A DNA stretch of 31,177 bases, from the NCBI GenBank assembly GCA_011763485.2, contig JAANSK020291489.1, positions 1 to 31,177 of the forward strand, written 5' to 3'. Positions 1 through 12,005 of the stretch are shown one piece after another. Source of the stretch: Isoetes engelmannii (taxonomy: Eukaryota; Streptophyta; Lycopodiopsida; Isoetales; Isoetaceae). How positions within the stretch are numbered: position 1 is the stretch's first letter; every line of letters begins with the position of its first letter. The position numbers and the translations under genes were made by a program. The notes under the pieces are model-generated. The model had not been told where the DNA came from, made no database searches, and saw only the letters and a list, made by a program, of their open reading frames with translations.

Positions 1-325
1 GGCTAAGACTCTAAGTTGGTGATACTTCTTTCAATCTAAGGGCCGCTTTTTATTGAGGGGAAACAATTCTTTCTATCCGGCTTAAAGGCCAAGATGCAGG
101 TGAAGCAGGTTCGACAAAAGCTCTGCTCCCATTCGACTGGAGGGTTCTTGTTTATTATAACTCTGTTTTTCTGTATCTAGGTTCAGGAAATTGGATCTCT
201 TTCCCTGTAGTATCTTTACAGAGAAGACGGTTGAAGGGATTCAAAAGTACTGAACCATTTGCTAGTTGTATTAAATCTTTTTAATATAATACAGTACGCC
301 TTCAATCTAAAAGAAAAAAGAAAAC
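1..325 (+). mobile_element. 3' end of an L1-like LINE (left part outside window)
   Basis: The segment ends in TTTTAATATAATACAG, then CGCCTTCAATCTAAAAG, then an A-rich tail at about 309-326. The 3' end of the minus-strand L1-like element at 16120-18876 reads almost the same (TTTAATATACAATGCCTTCA followed by ATTAAAAG). That shared end is the main evidence for a LINE 3' UTR and tail. No coding part lies inside the window, so the 5' end, length and target-site duplication cannot be checked. Confidence 0.5.
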
Positions 326-326
326 A

Positions 327-1286
327 TTGATCCTATAGAACATGTGCGTATAGCTCTGGGTCTTGCTATCAACGAGCTCTATAGCTGCTCTACAATAACA
401 ATGAAACCCGAAATGTGCAATTTGGATTACCCTTTCCTCTTAAGGGAAAAATCAAGTTCAACTACTATGACTTTAGCATTTGCATTGTCAAAACTTGTGG
501 AGCTTGCAACATTACTAGCTTGGAGATAAATGTACGGTAGAGGGTAGGTTAGCTAAATAGTATACTCAACGTAAAAATATGGTTAAGGGTAGGGTAACTT
601 AGGATTAGTGTAAGGAATAGGGTATTCTGGTTGGACATCAAAAAGTTGTATACATATGGGTTTCTATGGAGGGCAAGCTGTATACAGAGGGGTTCCTCCA
701 GATCTAAGGTATGCACATGCTATAAGTCCCTTACATAGAAATGAACCCCCTGGGCACCAGTGCAAGACATTCTTGAGTTGTCTAACAATAGATCTGTCCC
801 ATGATGGACCACAATGGCCATTTTTTAAGATTCATAAAAAGATAAAAAAATAAAAAGAAAAAAAAAATTATATAAAGTCAAGGGCACAAAACCTAGTCAA
901 ACCCTTTCTAGGAGTTCATATATGACAGTCATGCTTATACACAAAAATGTATTAGCCCCCATTCTTATGAGTTGTGCTCAAGCCAACCTAATGGGGTTAA
1001 GCACCAAAAGCTTCATGTCTACACAAAGTAAAACTATTTCGATAAAAGGATTTTAATGATTTTTTTGTTATAAAGTTATTTTCCTACACGAGATAGAGAG
1101 AAAGACACAAAAAATTGCATCTCAATTCGAAGTATGTGATTGAAGATAGAGCCATTCAGACATGACATGGTCAAAACTGTCTTCTGCCTTCTCAAAACCA
1201 TTACTGGTTCTCAAAGAGCAGTTATGTTGTAAAAACAACAAGTTCTGCAAGATAGTTCAAATTTGGCATATTAAAAGAGAAGGCAT
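327..1286. other. No gene recognised
   Basis: AT-rich sequence with only short chance reading frames and an A-rich stretch near 835-870. I see no conserved motif, RNA gene or element boundary here. Confidence 0.5.
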
Positions 1287-1690
1287 TTGAACGGTATGCA
1301 CTCAGGAATGATACAAGCGATTGCTCGGATGCGCATGAGCTCACATCATCTTATGATCGTAAGAAGGAGATGGTTTGGTCTTCCTAGGGAAGAACGGATA
1401 TGTGGATGCGGGCAAGACATAGAAACAGAATCGCAAGCTATATTTCATTGTCCTCGGCTAAGTACTTCGGGCAAGGTACTTTCAAGTGAGCTGGAACAAC
1501 GAGACTCTGGTAACTCTATTCCAAAAACATTCCACAATATGTCAAGTGGCAAAATTTATTATGAACTTCTTGCGAGCATTGAACTTAATGACGTAAATTA
1601 GACCATTTTAAAGAAGTATTGATGTAATGCTGTAAAGATTTGTCCCATGACCCACGGGTCTTTGTTGGACGTAAATAAACCTTATTACTA
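1287..1690 (+). mobile_element. LINE ORF2 C-terminal remnant and 3' tail
   Basis: The 104-codon frame at 1287-1601 contains RMRMSSHHLMIVRRRW, then a Cys/His cluster (RICGCGQDIETESQAIFHCP). This is the small zinc-binding end of LINE ORF2 proteins that follows the reverse transcriptase. The fragment at 12643-12870 has the same layout (RLSSHHLVVEVGRW, then CGGCEIKDEDHALLRCP), so both derive from related elements. The stop is followed by a short 3' UTR ending in AAATAAACCTTATTACTATT, with no long poly(A). All reverse transcriptase sequence is missing upstream, so this is a dead, strongly 5'-truncated copy. Confidence 0.6.
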
Positions 1691-3640
1691 TTTTTATTAC
1701 ATTATAAATAAATAGTTCAACAGGTCCTCCATCCTGGAAAAATGTTTGTTGGATTCTAATTTGACGTTTTGACTTTTACTTTTAATTTCACTTTTAAGGG
1801 ATTCATACAAATGGATAATATTGCTACATATAACTCTAGATTATCCTCCAAAAAATCATACTATGAAAGTATATAAGGATGGGAAATCAATGCAAAAATA
1901 ACCTCATGGAAAGAGCAAAAGACGTGGTAAAAAAATAGAAAACGAATTATGTACTTGCATGTTACTGGTCCATGGTGCATTTAAAAATCAATAATATCCT
2001 TATTTTAATCCATCTCAAGTTGACACATGATTAGCTCCTGGGCCATTTTATTCATTAAAAATACATGTTTCTCATTATCTGTAGGATTGTATTAAAATTA
2101 ATAGCATCAATTATATTATGTCTTCCATTTTTATTCTAGATTTGTGCCTTAAGTTGGGGCTTTACAAAATCACATCCTCAAAATATCTCATATCTTTGAA
2201 CCAATGCAAAAAGAACCAAGGAAAAATATGGAAAACTTTTACTATAAAAAGTCAAGATAGACTGTTATGTGCATTCCAGTTGCAGACCATTAGTTGGTCC
2301 AAATAACTGAAATAATGGCTTCACCTTAATCAATTTTGATTAACTTCATGAACTTTAGCCATATGATTCTATGTAGGAGAAAATTAGTTGATTAGGTAAG
2401 GTTGAATAACTTAAGAGTAAGATTGAGGCACAAAGAATGCAGAATTTATGGGGTACTTATGACCAATGGAACCTACATGGACTTCCATTTACACCTGTCG
2501 AAAATCATTTGAACGAAGGTAAGACGCCATATCATTTTATGAAGCAAAATGGATAAGGCTGATGAGCGATATCTGCTCTATACAATTGGTCTAATGGACC
2601 ATAAATGGTGATGCATTCTTATATAAATGAAAATCTTACAAAAAACATGTTACTTTAACATGAACTTAAAGATTTATCTTACAAAGGTCTGCATCCATGA
2701 AAATATAATTTACATGAAAGATGGCAATGCTTTATAACAGCAACACGTATATAAAGTTTATACTAATAAGAAATAATCAGCTTTAACCTTTATAAGGTAT
2801 GTCCTTTTTTCACATCTTCAACTATTCTTGAAGGCTAATTTAGGGAAAAGTAGTGTCTCTTCTATGCACCAAAGAAGCATACATGAAAGGCCATATGGTC
2901 TAATTACGTATTATCAATGCCTAAACTTCACGACATTCACTTGCATTCATCAATAATAATCATTGTGGAGTTTTTGACCTATAATTGTGGAGTTAACTTT
3001 TATGCTCTAATGTGTTAATCCTGTCGCTGTACATCATGTTTTAATCTAATAAATTGCACGATTACACCTTAGTTACACTATGTAAGTTGATGAGAGTTAT
3101 GTTAAAATATGCTTCCTTCCTTCCTTCTATGTAGAAATAAATAAAACACATCATTCATTAGCCTCATGGTATTGATAGATTCTTTAGTATATAGTGATGT
3201 TGATATAATAACTTATAAAGACTCTAAAACAATGTCACATGATAGCAAGAAAACATGGAAACATAAAGCTCAATGTGTTCCATGATTAAGAATAAAAAGG
3301 TAAATACCTTTAATTTTAACAAGGCATAAGTCACTTTATGATAGAAAAATCGAAGAAGGCAGTTCTGGACTGGCGCAAGAACTACCAAATTCTCTAAAAG
3401 ATGAGCAATCAAGACAAGGTATAGGTGACCCATCGGTCTTAAAATTCTCAGAGGTCATCAAGCAACAAGTGAAGACTCAAATGTGGTGGCAATATATTAC
3501 ATAATTGAAATTTTTATCCTGAGTTACATGCGTTTAAGTTGTTGAGGTCATGTGGGCCACTTCTGGTCCATGGACTAGGAATGTGATTTTAGTCTGCCTA
3601 TTTAAGAATACACCGCAAAGTTAAATCTTCCTTTGCAGGC
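1691..3640. other. No gene recognised
   Basis: About 2 kb of AT-rich DNA without convincing coding potential. The longest frames (2118-2306 plus, 3224-3433 minus) lack any recognisable motif and have the composition of chance frames. Confidence 0.5.
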
Positions 3641-3642
3641 TC

Positions 3643-3726
3643 TACAAAGGCATCTACACAAATCTAATCATGACCAACGACCAATACAAAGGCATCTACA
3701 CAAATCTAATCATGACCAACGACCAA
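3643..3726. repeat. Tandem direct repeat, 2 x 42 bp
   Basis: A 42-bp unit starting TACAAAGGCATCTACACAAA occurs twice head to tail (3643-3684 and 3685-3726) with no mismatch seen. Identity suggests a recent duplication. Confidence 0.9.
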
Positions 3727-3788
3727 TACACATCGAATCCTATTTGATCCTTAACACGCTGCTCCTTGGGTTTTTTCGGCTAAAACAG

Positions 3789-3910
3789 CCTTAACGCCCT
3801 AGGGCATTATCAAAAGCCCCAAAACGCCCCAAGGCGTTATCACGAAGGCTCATAACAACCTCGGAGCAAGGTGTTAAGGGAGATAACGCCTTGGTCAGAG
3901 GGCGTTAAGG
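3789..3910. repeat. Nested inverted repeat (fold-back)
   Basis: Two pairs of perfect arms are nested. The outer arms are CCTTAACGCCCT (3789-3800) and AGGGCGTTAAGG (3899-3910). The inner arms are CCAAGGCGTTATC (3829-3841) and GATAACGCCTTGG (3882-3894). The hexamer AACGCC or its complement recurs in all arms. The 122-bp segment could fold into one long imperfect stem. It is GC-rich relative to its surroundings. No coding or transposase sequence is attached. Confidence 0.8.
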
Positions 3911-3999
3911 GAATAAAATTCAAGGGCAATATGGCCATAGCAACTTATATGTAAGTCAATTTGAATCAGTGGAGAGAGCCCCACTTGAAGAAGCGCTTG

Positions 4000-4081
4000 A
4001 TGCGATATCCAAGCTCTTGCCTCCTCCCATGGAATAATTCATCTAATGCGATATCCAAGCCCTTGCCTCCTCCCATGGAAT
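4000..4081. repeat. Direct repeat, 36 bp, period 46 bp
   Basis: ATGCGATATCCAAGCTCTTG and the following 16 bases (4000-4035) recur at 4046-4081 with one mismatch. The overlapping open frames on both strands here are by-products of the duplication. Confidence 0.85.
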
Positions 4082-4679
4082 TCATACAACCTCCTTCCCC
4101 TCTCTGCAAAAGCTCTGCACCTCCCAAAAGCACAAGAAAATCCATTTGCTTTTTACTCCGGATGTATCCATGCATGCCAAGCATGTTACTTGATCACATC
4201 TACTAGACCGTCAAGTGGCCAAAGATAGTTACACACAATTAAGAAAAAATGGTGCACTCGATTTAAGCATGCCCACAAAAAAAAAAAAAAATTCCTCAGC
4301 CACCATAAAAGGTGGTCGTGCATTTAAACACTGATTTACAATAGCACAACATTGATTTACAATAGCACCTCAGTTACATAGCAATTATAGTAGATTTAAA
4401 AAACTGCTTTACAATCATTGTATGTGGGATTTACAATCATGTATGGAGTACAAACAAATAGGAAAGCTGATATATTCACACAAACACTATGTAGCTGATT
4501 GCACCATCAGGCTCATCTATTCTGTATGAAAAGAAAACCTTATTAACAAACCTACTCACGAACCAAACAACATCCAAAACTCATGCACCTTACAGAAACC
4601 CAGGGTGGCCTTTGCATCCCATCCCATGGCCGTAGCATCTCCTGGCACTGGCGGGCATAGGCAAGCTCATTCATGCACC
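4082..4679. other. Probable 3' UTR and downstream flank of the CERES-like gene
   Basis: This lies just beyond the stop codon of the minus-strand gene. It contains an A-run on the plus strand at 4277-4291 and AT-rich sequence. The poly(A) site cannot be fixed from sequence alone. Confidence 0.4.
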
Positions 4680-7600
4680 CTATGGAAACCCACCAAGCGT
4701 TCTCTGCTGAATAGCCCCATCCCTGGCATACCATCTCTCGTTGCTGCTGGGATCCGGGCGCACTGGATGACCAGAAAAAGCTGATGGAGCCGGAGCAAAT
4801 CCAGCCATAGGAGGAGCATGAAGTTGGACATTCTGGGGTGGCATATTTGCAGGTCCAGCTAATCCATAGTAAGGATGCAGAGGTCTCTGCTTAGGTGCAA
4901 ATGCTTGAGGCGGCAATCTTTCATGGGCAAAATGAGCAGAGTTTGGCAAATATGTCTGCCCAGGAGGTATAAAATGGTTTGGCAAAGGAGATGGCCAACC
5001 ATGGTTGTAAACACCAGGATTTGGCAAAGGCATAGGATTTCCATGAGGAAGGAAATGGTTAGGATGTGCATGAGAAAACCTATTGCCAAAGGAATTTCCC
5101 AATGGAAGCCCAAAGTTCCCTTGGGAGGGTTCTGATCCTGATCCTGACACCGAGTACTGGTGATTCTGCTTTTGGAGCTGATGAAATTGCTGAGGTGACA
5201 CCGCAAATGCTGTGGTTCGAACCTCTTCAGAAACCAGTGCTTGCTGAAGCTGATGAATTGGAATGACAGAATTTGATTTTCCATTGAGTGCTGAAACAGG
5301 CGAATGTGATCTATAAAGTGCACCCTTTGTAATACTCGCTTCTTGAAGCTGGCTTGTTTCACTCTTCTGATAGTCCCCATTACTCTTTGACCGTATTTCT
5401 GCACTCACAGGCAACATTTCTGCAGTAGTTACATCTTGGTGAAATGTGTTTGTACACTTAGCATCACTTACAACACCCTCCCGTGAATTACTAATCAAGC
5501 CTAATGCCTCTGCCAAAACATTCCTCGTTTTTTCATTCTCCTGCATATCTTTCTTAAACTTCATGAAATCCTGAATAAAACTTTCCTCAGGCAAAACACT
5601 CTCATCCCCAGTTCTACTGTTGCTCAAATGGGTGTTCTCCAGTCTGGATTTTGCAAGATCAATGCTATGATCAACAAACTGCAAATCATTCAAATTAGCA
5701 CCCAACTTGAAAGTATCATGCGATTTGTCATGTTCATATCCCACTCCATAATCATCCGCCTTTGCTATTGAATTCATAGATGGCACGTCCTGAATATACT
5801 TATCGGGAGAAAAATATTCCGCTTTAAAGGGCATAGACACATTTAACATATGATGTTCTCTATCATGATCTCTAAAACTAACTGAACCCATTTCAGAAGA
5901 GTTTGCCATACCAGGCAAGGGAATGGAATTGAAAAACTTTCTGGCATCAGGCTGGCATTCTTTTACATAACCATCAGAAAAGTTTTGTTTATCTGATATG
6001 GAAGTGTTCTCCCCATCAAGCCAACTGGATCTAAGAGGTGGATCCACTGGCGAAATCAAAGGTGCTGCAATACAATCCCCACTACTAGATGACTTCAGGG
6101 ATACTGGAAACTGAGTAGAATGGAGCTCCTTCATAAACGCCTTCCCAAACAGGGCCCCTAATGTAGAAAATGAAGCCGCTTCCCCAGTCTCAGAAGATGG
6201 CTTTGGCATAGAATTATTTAACTCAGAAACTGATTCGGATTCTGAAGATGAGATGTCAAACTGCACATCACCCCCTTTCTGCAGCAAAGAGAGAATATGT
6301 TTTGAAGCAATGGCATCCGCACCCTCTACATCCACAATCTGAGTGCTAATGTTATCTGAAGAATGATGCGGTGTCCCCTTGCTAACTTCAGCGAGCAAAG
6401 ACTGCTCTATGTCTTCACAAGTCAAGAAACTTTGTGAACATTTTTTCATAGAATCAGCAACAGAAGCATCCACAATACCATCAACCTGACAATCTTGATG
6501 AATCTGCAAAGTCAAAGGCACGGCATCAGGCTCATGAGAACCTTTATCTAGCATACATATGGCAGATGCAGCCATGCTCTTTTCAATATCTTCGAGAGAT
6601 GGACCAGCAGGCATTGGCAACACACGTCCCTGAGATCTTAAAGGTAACAGCAGTTCTGCTGATATCGCAGCCCCCTCTTGCAAATCTTTAGCCTGCTCAG
6701 GCTTACTTCCAAGCTTGTCATCGTAACAATTTGAAGCAGGCAGGCACAAAGGTGACACAGATGTAGCTGGCAATCCTGATAAGCCTGGAGAAGTTTGGAA
6801 CTCTTTTGCCAATGTACAAGCGTCCACCATTCCTCTTGTTTCATCTGCATGCCAAATGGCATTTGAGACTGCTGTTTTCCTGTCATCTGCGTGCCAACAT
6901 GAGAAAAAATTGCAACACTGCCAAGATTTAATTCGAGTTGGAAGTTCATTATTATAAAGCCAAATAAAAATACAATGATAGAAAACATACCATCTACGTG
7001 AAACCACTGAGCAAATTTGGACACTTTCGGGGAGAGGTGATCATTATGCATGTTTGACTGCAGATAAGAAAAGCAAAAGAAGCGTCAGTTGGAAAATTTC
7101 TGCATTTCATCCATGCCATCACAGAATTACAAATCATATGCTTGATAAATCCCAGCACAACCTTATTCTAAATCAATCCCAGCTCACTGAATAACCCCAA
7201 AAAAGAAAAGAGGATACCCAGGATGATCTTATAGATGATAATTAAAAAACATATGCAGACAATTTGCCAAGAAGGATCTTGTGATGAATTGACCACTAGC
7301 AATATCACAAACCACGGTATGATAAGAAAATCCCCACTACCTCTAAAGAACAATGTGGACCGTTATTGGTTTGAGAACCTGCATTGGCTTTGATGAAAAG
7401 CTTGTCCAAGACTGATCCAGATCTGCTATTTGAGTCATCAAAAGACGTTAATCTATGGCCGTCATACATCTTATCATTCTGGCTATCAAGCATGCTCCAT
7501 TCATCTGTGGCATCACTTGAAAAGCTTCTATCTATTGCTGCGTTGTCAATGCTCGTAACTTTTCGTCTGTAAATTTGTTTGATCTCTCCTGAACAATCCT

Positions 7601-10252
7601 GCAGAGGTGTCTTCATAGCCATGCCACTAACCAAGTGGTTTGGCTTGACCCCAAGACTTTCGATTGAACTCTGTGACTTCATGTTGTTAGCAGCATTTAT
7701 TTCCGTAATCTGAGTTTCTGCCTCAGCATCCATAAAGGACCCCTACAAAGACCAAAAATTGGTTCTCAGTAAACAGGATACCAAGTAACATGAAGACAAC
7801 CTTAAATCACAAAATGGTAACAGAAAGAAAATGTAGAAACAAACATGACAACACATGTCTCTTGCATAAGATCACCATGGCATAAAGGAAGAAAGGAAAT
7901 ACCTTCCCACATGCTACATCAGCAGCCTTACGTGATTCCCATGTAACCTCTTTCACTGCCGCCTTGTTTGAGGATGATCTTTGCAAAGAAGGTTGAGAAA
8001 ACCCAGGCGGTACAAGTGGCCGCGTGGCAGAAGCCACTAATGTTGTGCTTTTACTACTGCTAGCAGAGTATCCAGCCGGCATGCCATTCACTTGTTTGGA
8101 TTTTGCATAGCTACTATCCCAGACAGCATCGATATCCAAGCTGCTACTTTTAACAGTGCCATTGGCAGTTGCCGGTGATTCCTGGAGCTGCAGTCTCTGC
8201 TTTTCTTTTAACAGTTGCTGCTCCTTCCGCATCTGCTCAAAAGACTCTGCAAAAGACACCAAAGCCTCAGCAAACATAAAAGATGCATCTTAACGGAAAA
8301 AAACATAATGCATGAAAATAATGCATGCACATTAGAAAGCACCCAAAGCAAGAGTTGCAGATAATGTTTTCTGCCTTTCAAAGAGGTACTGACCTCGACG
8401 CTTGCGTTCTTGTTCAGTTGTCTCCTCGACTGAATTTCCCTCTAAGCCAAATGTTTCATCATTTACTAGGTCGCTATTTTCATGACGTGATCCAGGACCC
8501 TGAAATCAATAAATTTCAAGTTAGCATTTCCAGGAACAGGACATTCCAATACAAAAGCTGTATTCATACTAATTCACAAAACTACCTTTGGATAACGAAA
8601 TGGATCATGGTTGGCAGTACTCCGGCCACCGCGACCTCTTCCAGAAAAGACACCTCGGCCACTTCCAAGGAGCCCATCGTGCTCTGAAGATGTCCGTCCA
8701 GATCGAGATGATGAATTGGCCTCATAAGATCGTGATAGAATTCCTTCTGGAAAATATTTCAGCATGTCAATTCTGACCATCTACTGCATACAAAAGCATC
8801 TCAGAAAACCATAATGTGCACTAGATGACATGAAGGACTAAGTTACTTGCATTGTGCATTTTGCATGTTCTGATCTTTTCCTTGCAGCTGGAGAGTATTT
8901 TCTTTTAAGTAGCTACTATTGTTGATATTCTTTTTAACATGAAAGCAAAATGTACGTGACAATTTTATTCTACCTATTTTAACAAGTTGTTAAGTATAAC
9001 TAGCTAAATGTCAAAGTTGTTGATATTTAGGTTCAGGATTCTGGAAGTGAACAGAGTCTAGAAAAAGGCACTGGCACATTTTCTGCAAAATAATAGTTAT
9101 TTATGCATTTGCACAGCTGCGCCTAAGTATATGGAATGTGGAATAATATATCATTGCATTTCCAACTCTCCTATAGCTACAAAAGTGTAACCCACTGCAT
9201 TAAGAAAAAACATTAAAGAAACACTAACCTGATTCATCACTCTCCCAACTACTGGAATGGCGGTTCCTGTCCTTGTCATGTTCTGCCAAGCTGGACCGAT
9301 GCTCCCATCTACTCTGTCCACCATTAGTATGCACTTCGTTTCTATCATGGGTAGAGCGCTGATGATTTCCTTCCCCCCAATTTGAAGTCCCTTTTTTATT
9401 GTAGAGACCAGAAAAAGAATGACCACCTGCTTCTTCATCATGTAATTTGCGCCTTGAAACCTGATGTGGCAAACTTCCTTGACTGACAGACCCTCGTCGC
9501 CATTCTGGAATATCCTGTGGATATCTGCTATTGGAATCACTGTACAAAATCCCATGTTTCCAATATGAGAAAACAGAAAAAAAAGAATAAGAATATGAAA
9601 CATTCAATTTTAATATATTTGTCCATCTGAGGATTTAGAGCAATAGAAGAAACTTAGAACCCTAAATGCATTTTAGCATCAGACAACACTGATACAATGA
9701 TTTGCTACATGACTGTTAATTGAACAGAAGTCTTTGAACAGAAGTATTTGACTGTTAAATATCTAAATAAGTGTGTACCTTTCTCTATCCTTGCGATAGC
9801 TGACTCTACTGGGTACAGGAATAGGAATGCCTCCACTTACAAGTTCGCTTGAACCATTTTCCCTAAAGATTACAAAAGCAACATCAAAAGACCTAGATCA
9901 GAAAAACTCCTGGAGAGTGAATATAACAGCCAAAGAGATGGTAGCATTATGTATTACAGATCTACTAACTCCATTGCAATTGCTGTTTGCAAAGAAGAGC
10001 AATACAAAACAATAATGAGAATGATGTGGCAAATCATAGATTGCATTAGCTGCTCTTGACTTCAGAGTTCATTGCTGAAGAGAGGTTTCTAATGATCCTA
10101 CACAAGCAGGATTTAGAGCTACGGAAAAGCAACATGCAATTAAACAATATGGCTCACCTCCAAATTGCTGGATCAAGGCCAGGGGGTTTAGTTTTGCAGC
10201 ATTCCAGATCAGCAAAGGATAACAGAGACTCCCTTGTGTATTGCTGCCTCAT
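4680..10252 (-). CDS. CERES: CERES-like eIF4E-binding translation factor, nine coding exons
   Basis: The gene is homologous to Arabidopsis CERES (At4g01290), a plant protein that binds eIF4E/eIF(iso)4E and takes part in cytoplasmic translation initiation. Coding exons (minus): 10252-10158, 9862-9779, 9539-9229, 8746-8586, 8499-8394, 8246-7903, 7742-7341, 7057-6991, 6886-4680. All have GT-AG borders and compatible phases, summing to 3777 nt (1258 aa). Landmarks by residue: YTRESLL (5-11), the YxxxxL-phi eIF4E-binding motif; EHDGLLGSG with an RG-rich patch (about 186-206); NDETFG (about 230); RPLVPPGF (328-335); SKFAQWF (514-520), resembling a block of animal 4E-T; LEDIEKS (621-627) and LTCEDIEQSLL (678-688); HILSLLQKGG (720-729); LGALFGKAFMKEL (766-778); then a Pro/His/Asn-rich disordered tail. 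No frame damage is visible. The start is the least certain part: an in-frame stop lies 22 codons upstream in unspliced DNA, so ATG 10252 is chosen unless an upstream coding exon exists. Confidence 0.88.
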
Positions 10253-11485
10253 AGGTCTAAGGATGTCAAGGACAAATAGTTGTGTGGCTTGTCGATTAAA
10301 AGTAAACTCAGTGCATCACATACAAAGTGAAGGAAAAAGCACTGCAAAAAATTCAAATTCAGTTCCAACATAGAGAACAAAAAAGACTACAATAAATAAA
10401 ACTATAAACAAATAACTACATGGGCACAATATAGGCATGAAAAAATCTGAACAAACAATTGATGGTTGTGAACTGATTCTTCAACAAGTCCATCTTGAGC
10501 AGCACCTACAAGAACCTAGAGGAGAAGCTTTCATGTTGCACTAGGTATTGTCCAGTGTATTTTCCGAGTTAGAATGGAGTTAGAATGGAGTTAGAATGGA
10601 ATAGACATCCGTCCGATAAACAATTTCAAACTTGAGAAAAGGAAAGTACATGCTTTTGCACGTGAAGCATTTCGCCCCAACACAGCAGAACCATATATCT
10701 CTCCACAGCCATGTAAGGCTAATCATCCAACCTGACATGCAACTTAAACTAGCTATTGCTGCATAAAATAGCCTAAAAATGCCATTAATATCACCCAATG
10801 TTTAATTCCAGCTTTCAGATCTACAAATGGACAATCCTACTTCTTTCAAATAGAAATTCTGGCCCCAACGGTGATGATACAAGCTTCTTTTAACATAAAC
10901 TATAGTAGCATTTACTACTCAAACCATTGTATACTCCAGATCCACGATTTCAAAGCAAACACCAAAGGGTATGCAGCTTGACAATGAGAAAATAGACTTC
11001 CCCATTATAATCTCAAGTGACGGAAGGAAGACATAAGAAATAACGCTGATAAGGAGAAATTCAGCGCAATATGCAACAGTAGCCGGCACTCAGGCTTACA
11101 TTTTACCCTATGTGTTGCTCGTTTGAAATTTATCTCCAGAATACATAACTTCAAACTTAAAATGATTCAATTCGCATATCTCACACCCGCAACGAAGAAA
11201 ACAGAAACGGCAAGAATCTAATAAAAAGCAGCAAATTCAACACTACAAATACTAACCTAGCGGAAACTTCTTAGCAACAAGTGTAGGTCGGCTACGTCCA
11301 ATCACCACGAATAAACCAAACGATAACAACTGAGCTTGAGAAATTTCGGCAAAAGAGGTACTGTATGAGCTCATTCTTGAACGGCAAACCGAGGAGGGGC
11401 ACTAGAATGGATCCGAGATCGAGACATAGGAAAAGCGCAGGGCCGGAAGTAAAGAAAGATAAGTGCAGAAGCGATCTGGCGTACC
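10253..11485 (-). other. Leader and first intron(s) of the CERES-like gene
   Basis: No coding motif is seen between the first coding exon and the GC-richer block at 11385-11580. Acceptor candidates before the start ATG are CTTAG (next base 10256) and TTTTTTGCAG (next base 10341). Donor candidates upstream are AG/GTACGC (exon end 11485) and CTAG/GTTAGT (exon end 11257). A noncoding first exon around 11486-11580 joined to the first coding exon is the simplest model. Transcript data are needed to choose. Confidence 0.45.
10567..10599. repeat. Short tandem repeat, 3 x 11 bp
   Basis: The unit AGTTAGAATGG occurs three times in a row without mismatch, inside the presumed 5' intron of the CERES-like gene. 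Confidence 0.9.
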
Positions 11486-11614
11486 TGGATATCACGAAGT
11501 CCGGCAATCGGCCATGGATGGAGTTCTTCGGGCGAGAGCCTGAGGAAATGCGGAAGAGGGCAAACAGGAAAGGAGGTGGCAATTAGACTTGTCTACGTGG
11601 ACCAGTCTTTGTAT

Positions 11615-11627
11615 GCCACGTCATTGG
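11615..11627 (-). promoter_or_regulatory. Probable promoter elements (CCAAT plus ACGT core)
   Basis: Read on the minus strand, the bases are CCAATGACGTGGC. This is a CCAAT box directly followed by TGACGTGGC, a bZIP-type ACGT element common close to plant transcription starts. It lies just upstream of the GC-richer block that is the likely first exon of the CERES-like gene. A second ACGTGG-type core is near 11595. No clear TATA box was found. Assignment rests on motif and position only. Confidence 0.4.
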
Positions 11628-11639
11628 CGTGCCAAATAA

Positions 11640-12005
11640 CATGATTGTTTTACCTAAAGGCTCGTGATCTCCATCATTTTTATTGTCCACGTAATCGTGA
11701 CATGATGGACTCAAACGTGACATCTAAGTTGGCTGATAAGAGTAGGCTCTTATATAATCAAGGTGCTTTCCCACAATGGGTTGCCCAGATGAAGGGAGAA
11801 AAACAAACAGCAGGAAAAAGTAGAAGGAATCCATGGCTGCCAACAATCTGTTATTCAATCCGATGCAAACCGAGGCAAGCTTCAATTCGATGCAAGCTGA
11901 ATCTGCATGAAATGGGATAAAATAGATATAAGAAAAATATAGAAGGAATACATAGATGTGGCGTGTGAGGTTTCCAGTGCACTCTCCAATCCCCAATCCG
12001 ATGCC
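11640..12005. other. Upstream flank of the CERES-like gene
   Basis: No gene is recognised. Short related words (CAATCCGATGCAA, CAATTCGATGCAA) recur near 11858 and 11884. The open frames here lack motifs. Confidence 0.4.

Noticed and set aside
656-853. 65-aa plus-strand ORF
   Set aside because: No motif, ends in a low-complexity Lys run from an A-rich tract.
3961-4206. Short overlapping ORFs on both strands
   Set aside because: They result from the 46-bp-period duplication and carry no motif.
4859-5404. 181-aa minus-strand open frame
   Set aside because: It is an alternative frame of the last CERES-like exon; the exon frame carries the conserved motifs.
10580-10798. 72-aa minus-strand frame as a possible N-terminal exon of the CERES-like gene
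   Set aside because: Hydrophobic and Trp/Cys-rich with no similarity to CERES N-termini and no fitting splice sites.
11365-11586. 73-aa plus-strand frame with basic, protein-like composition
   Set aside because: It lies antisense over the GC-richer block taken as the first exon and promoter of the CERES-like gene and shows no motif; likely a chance frame in GC-rich DNA.
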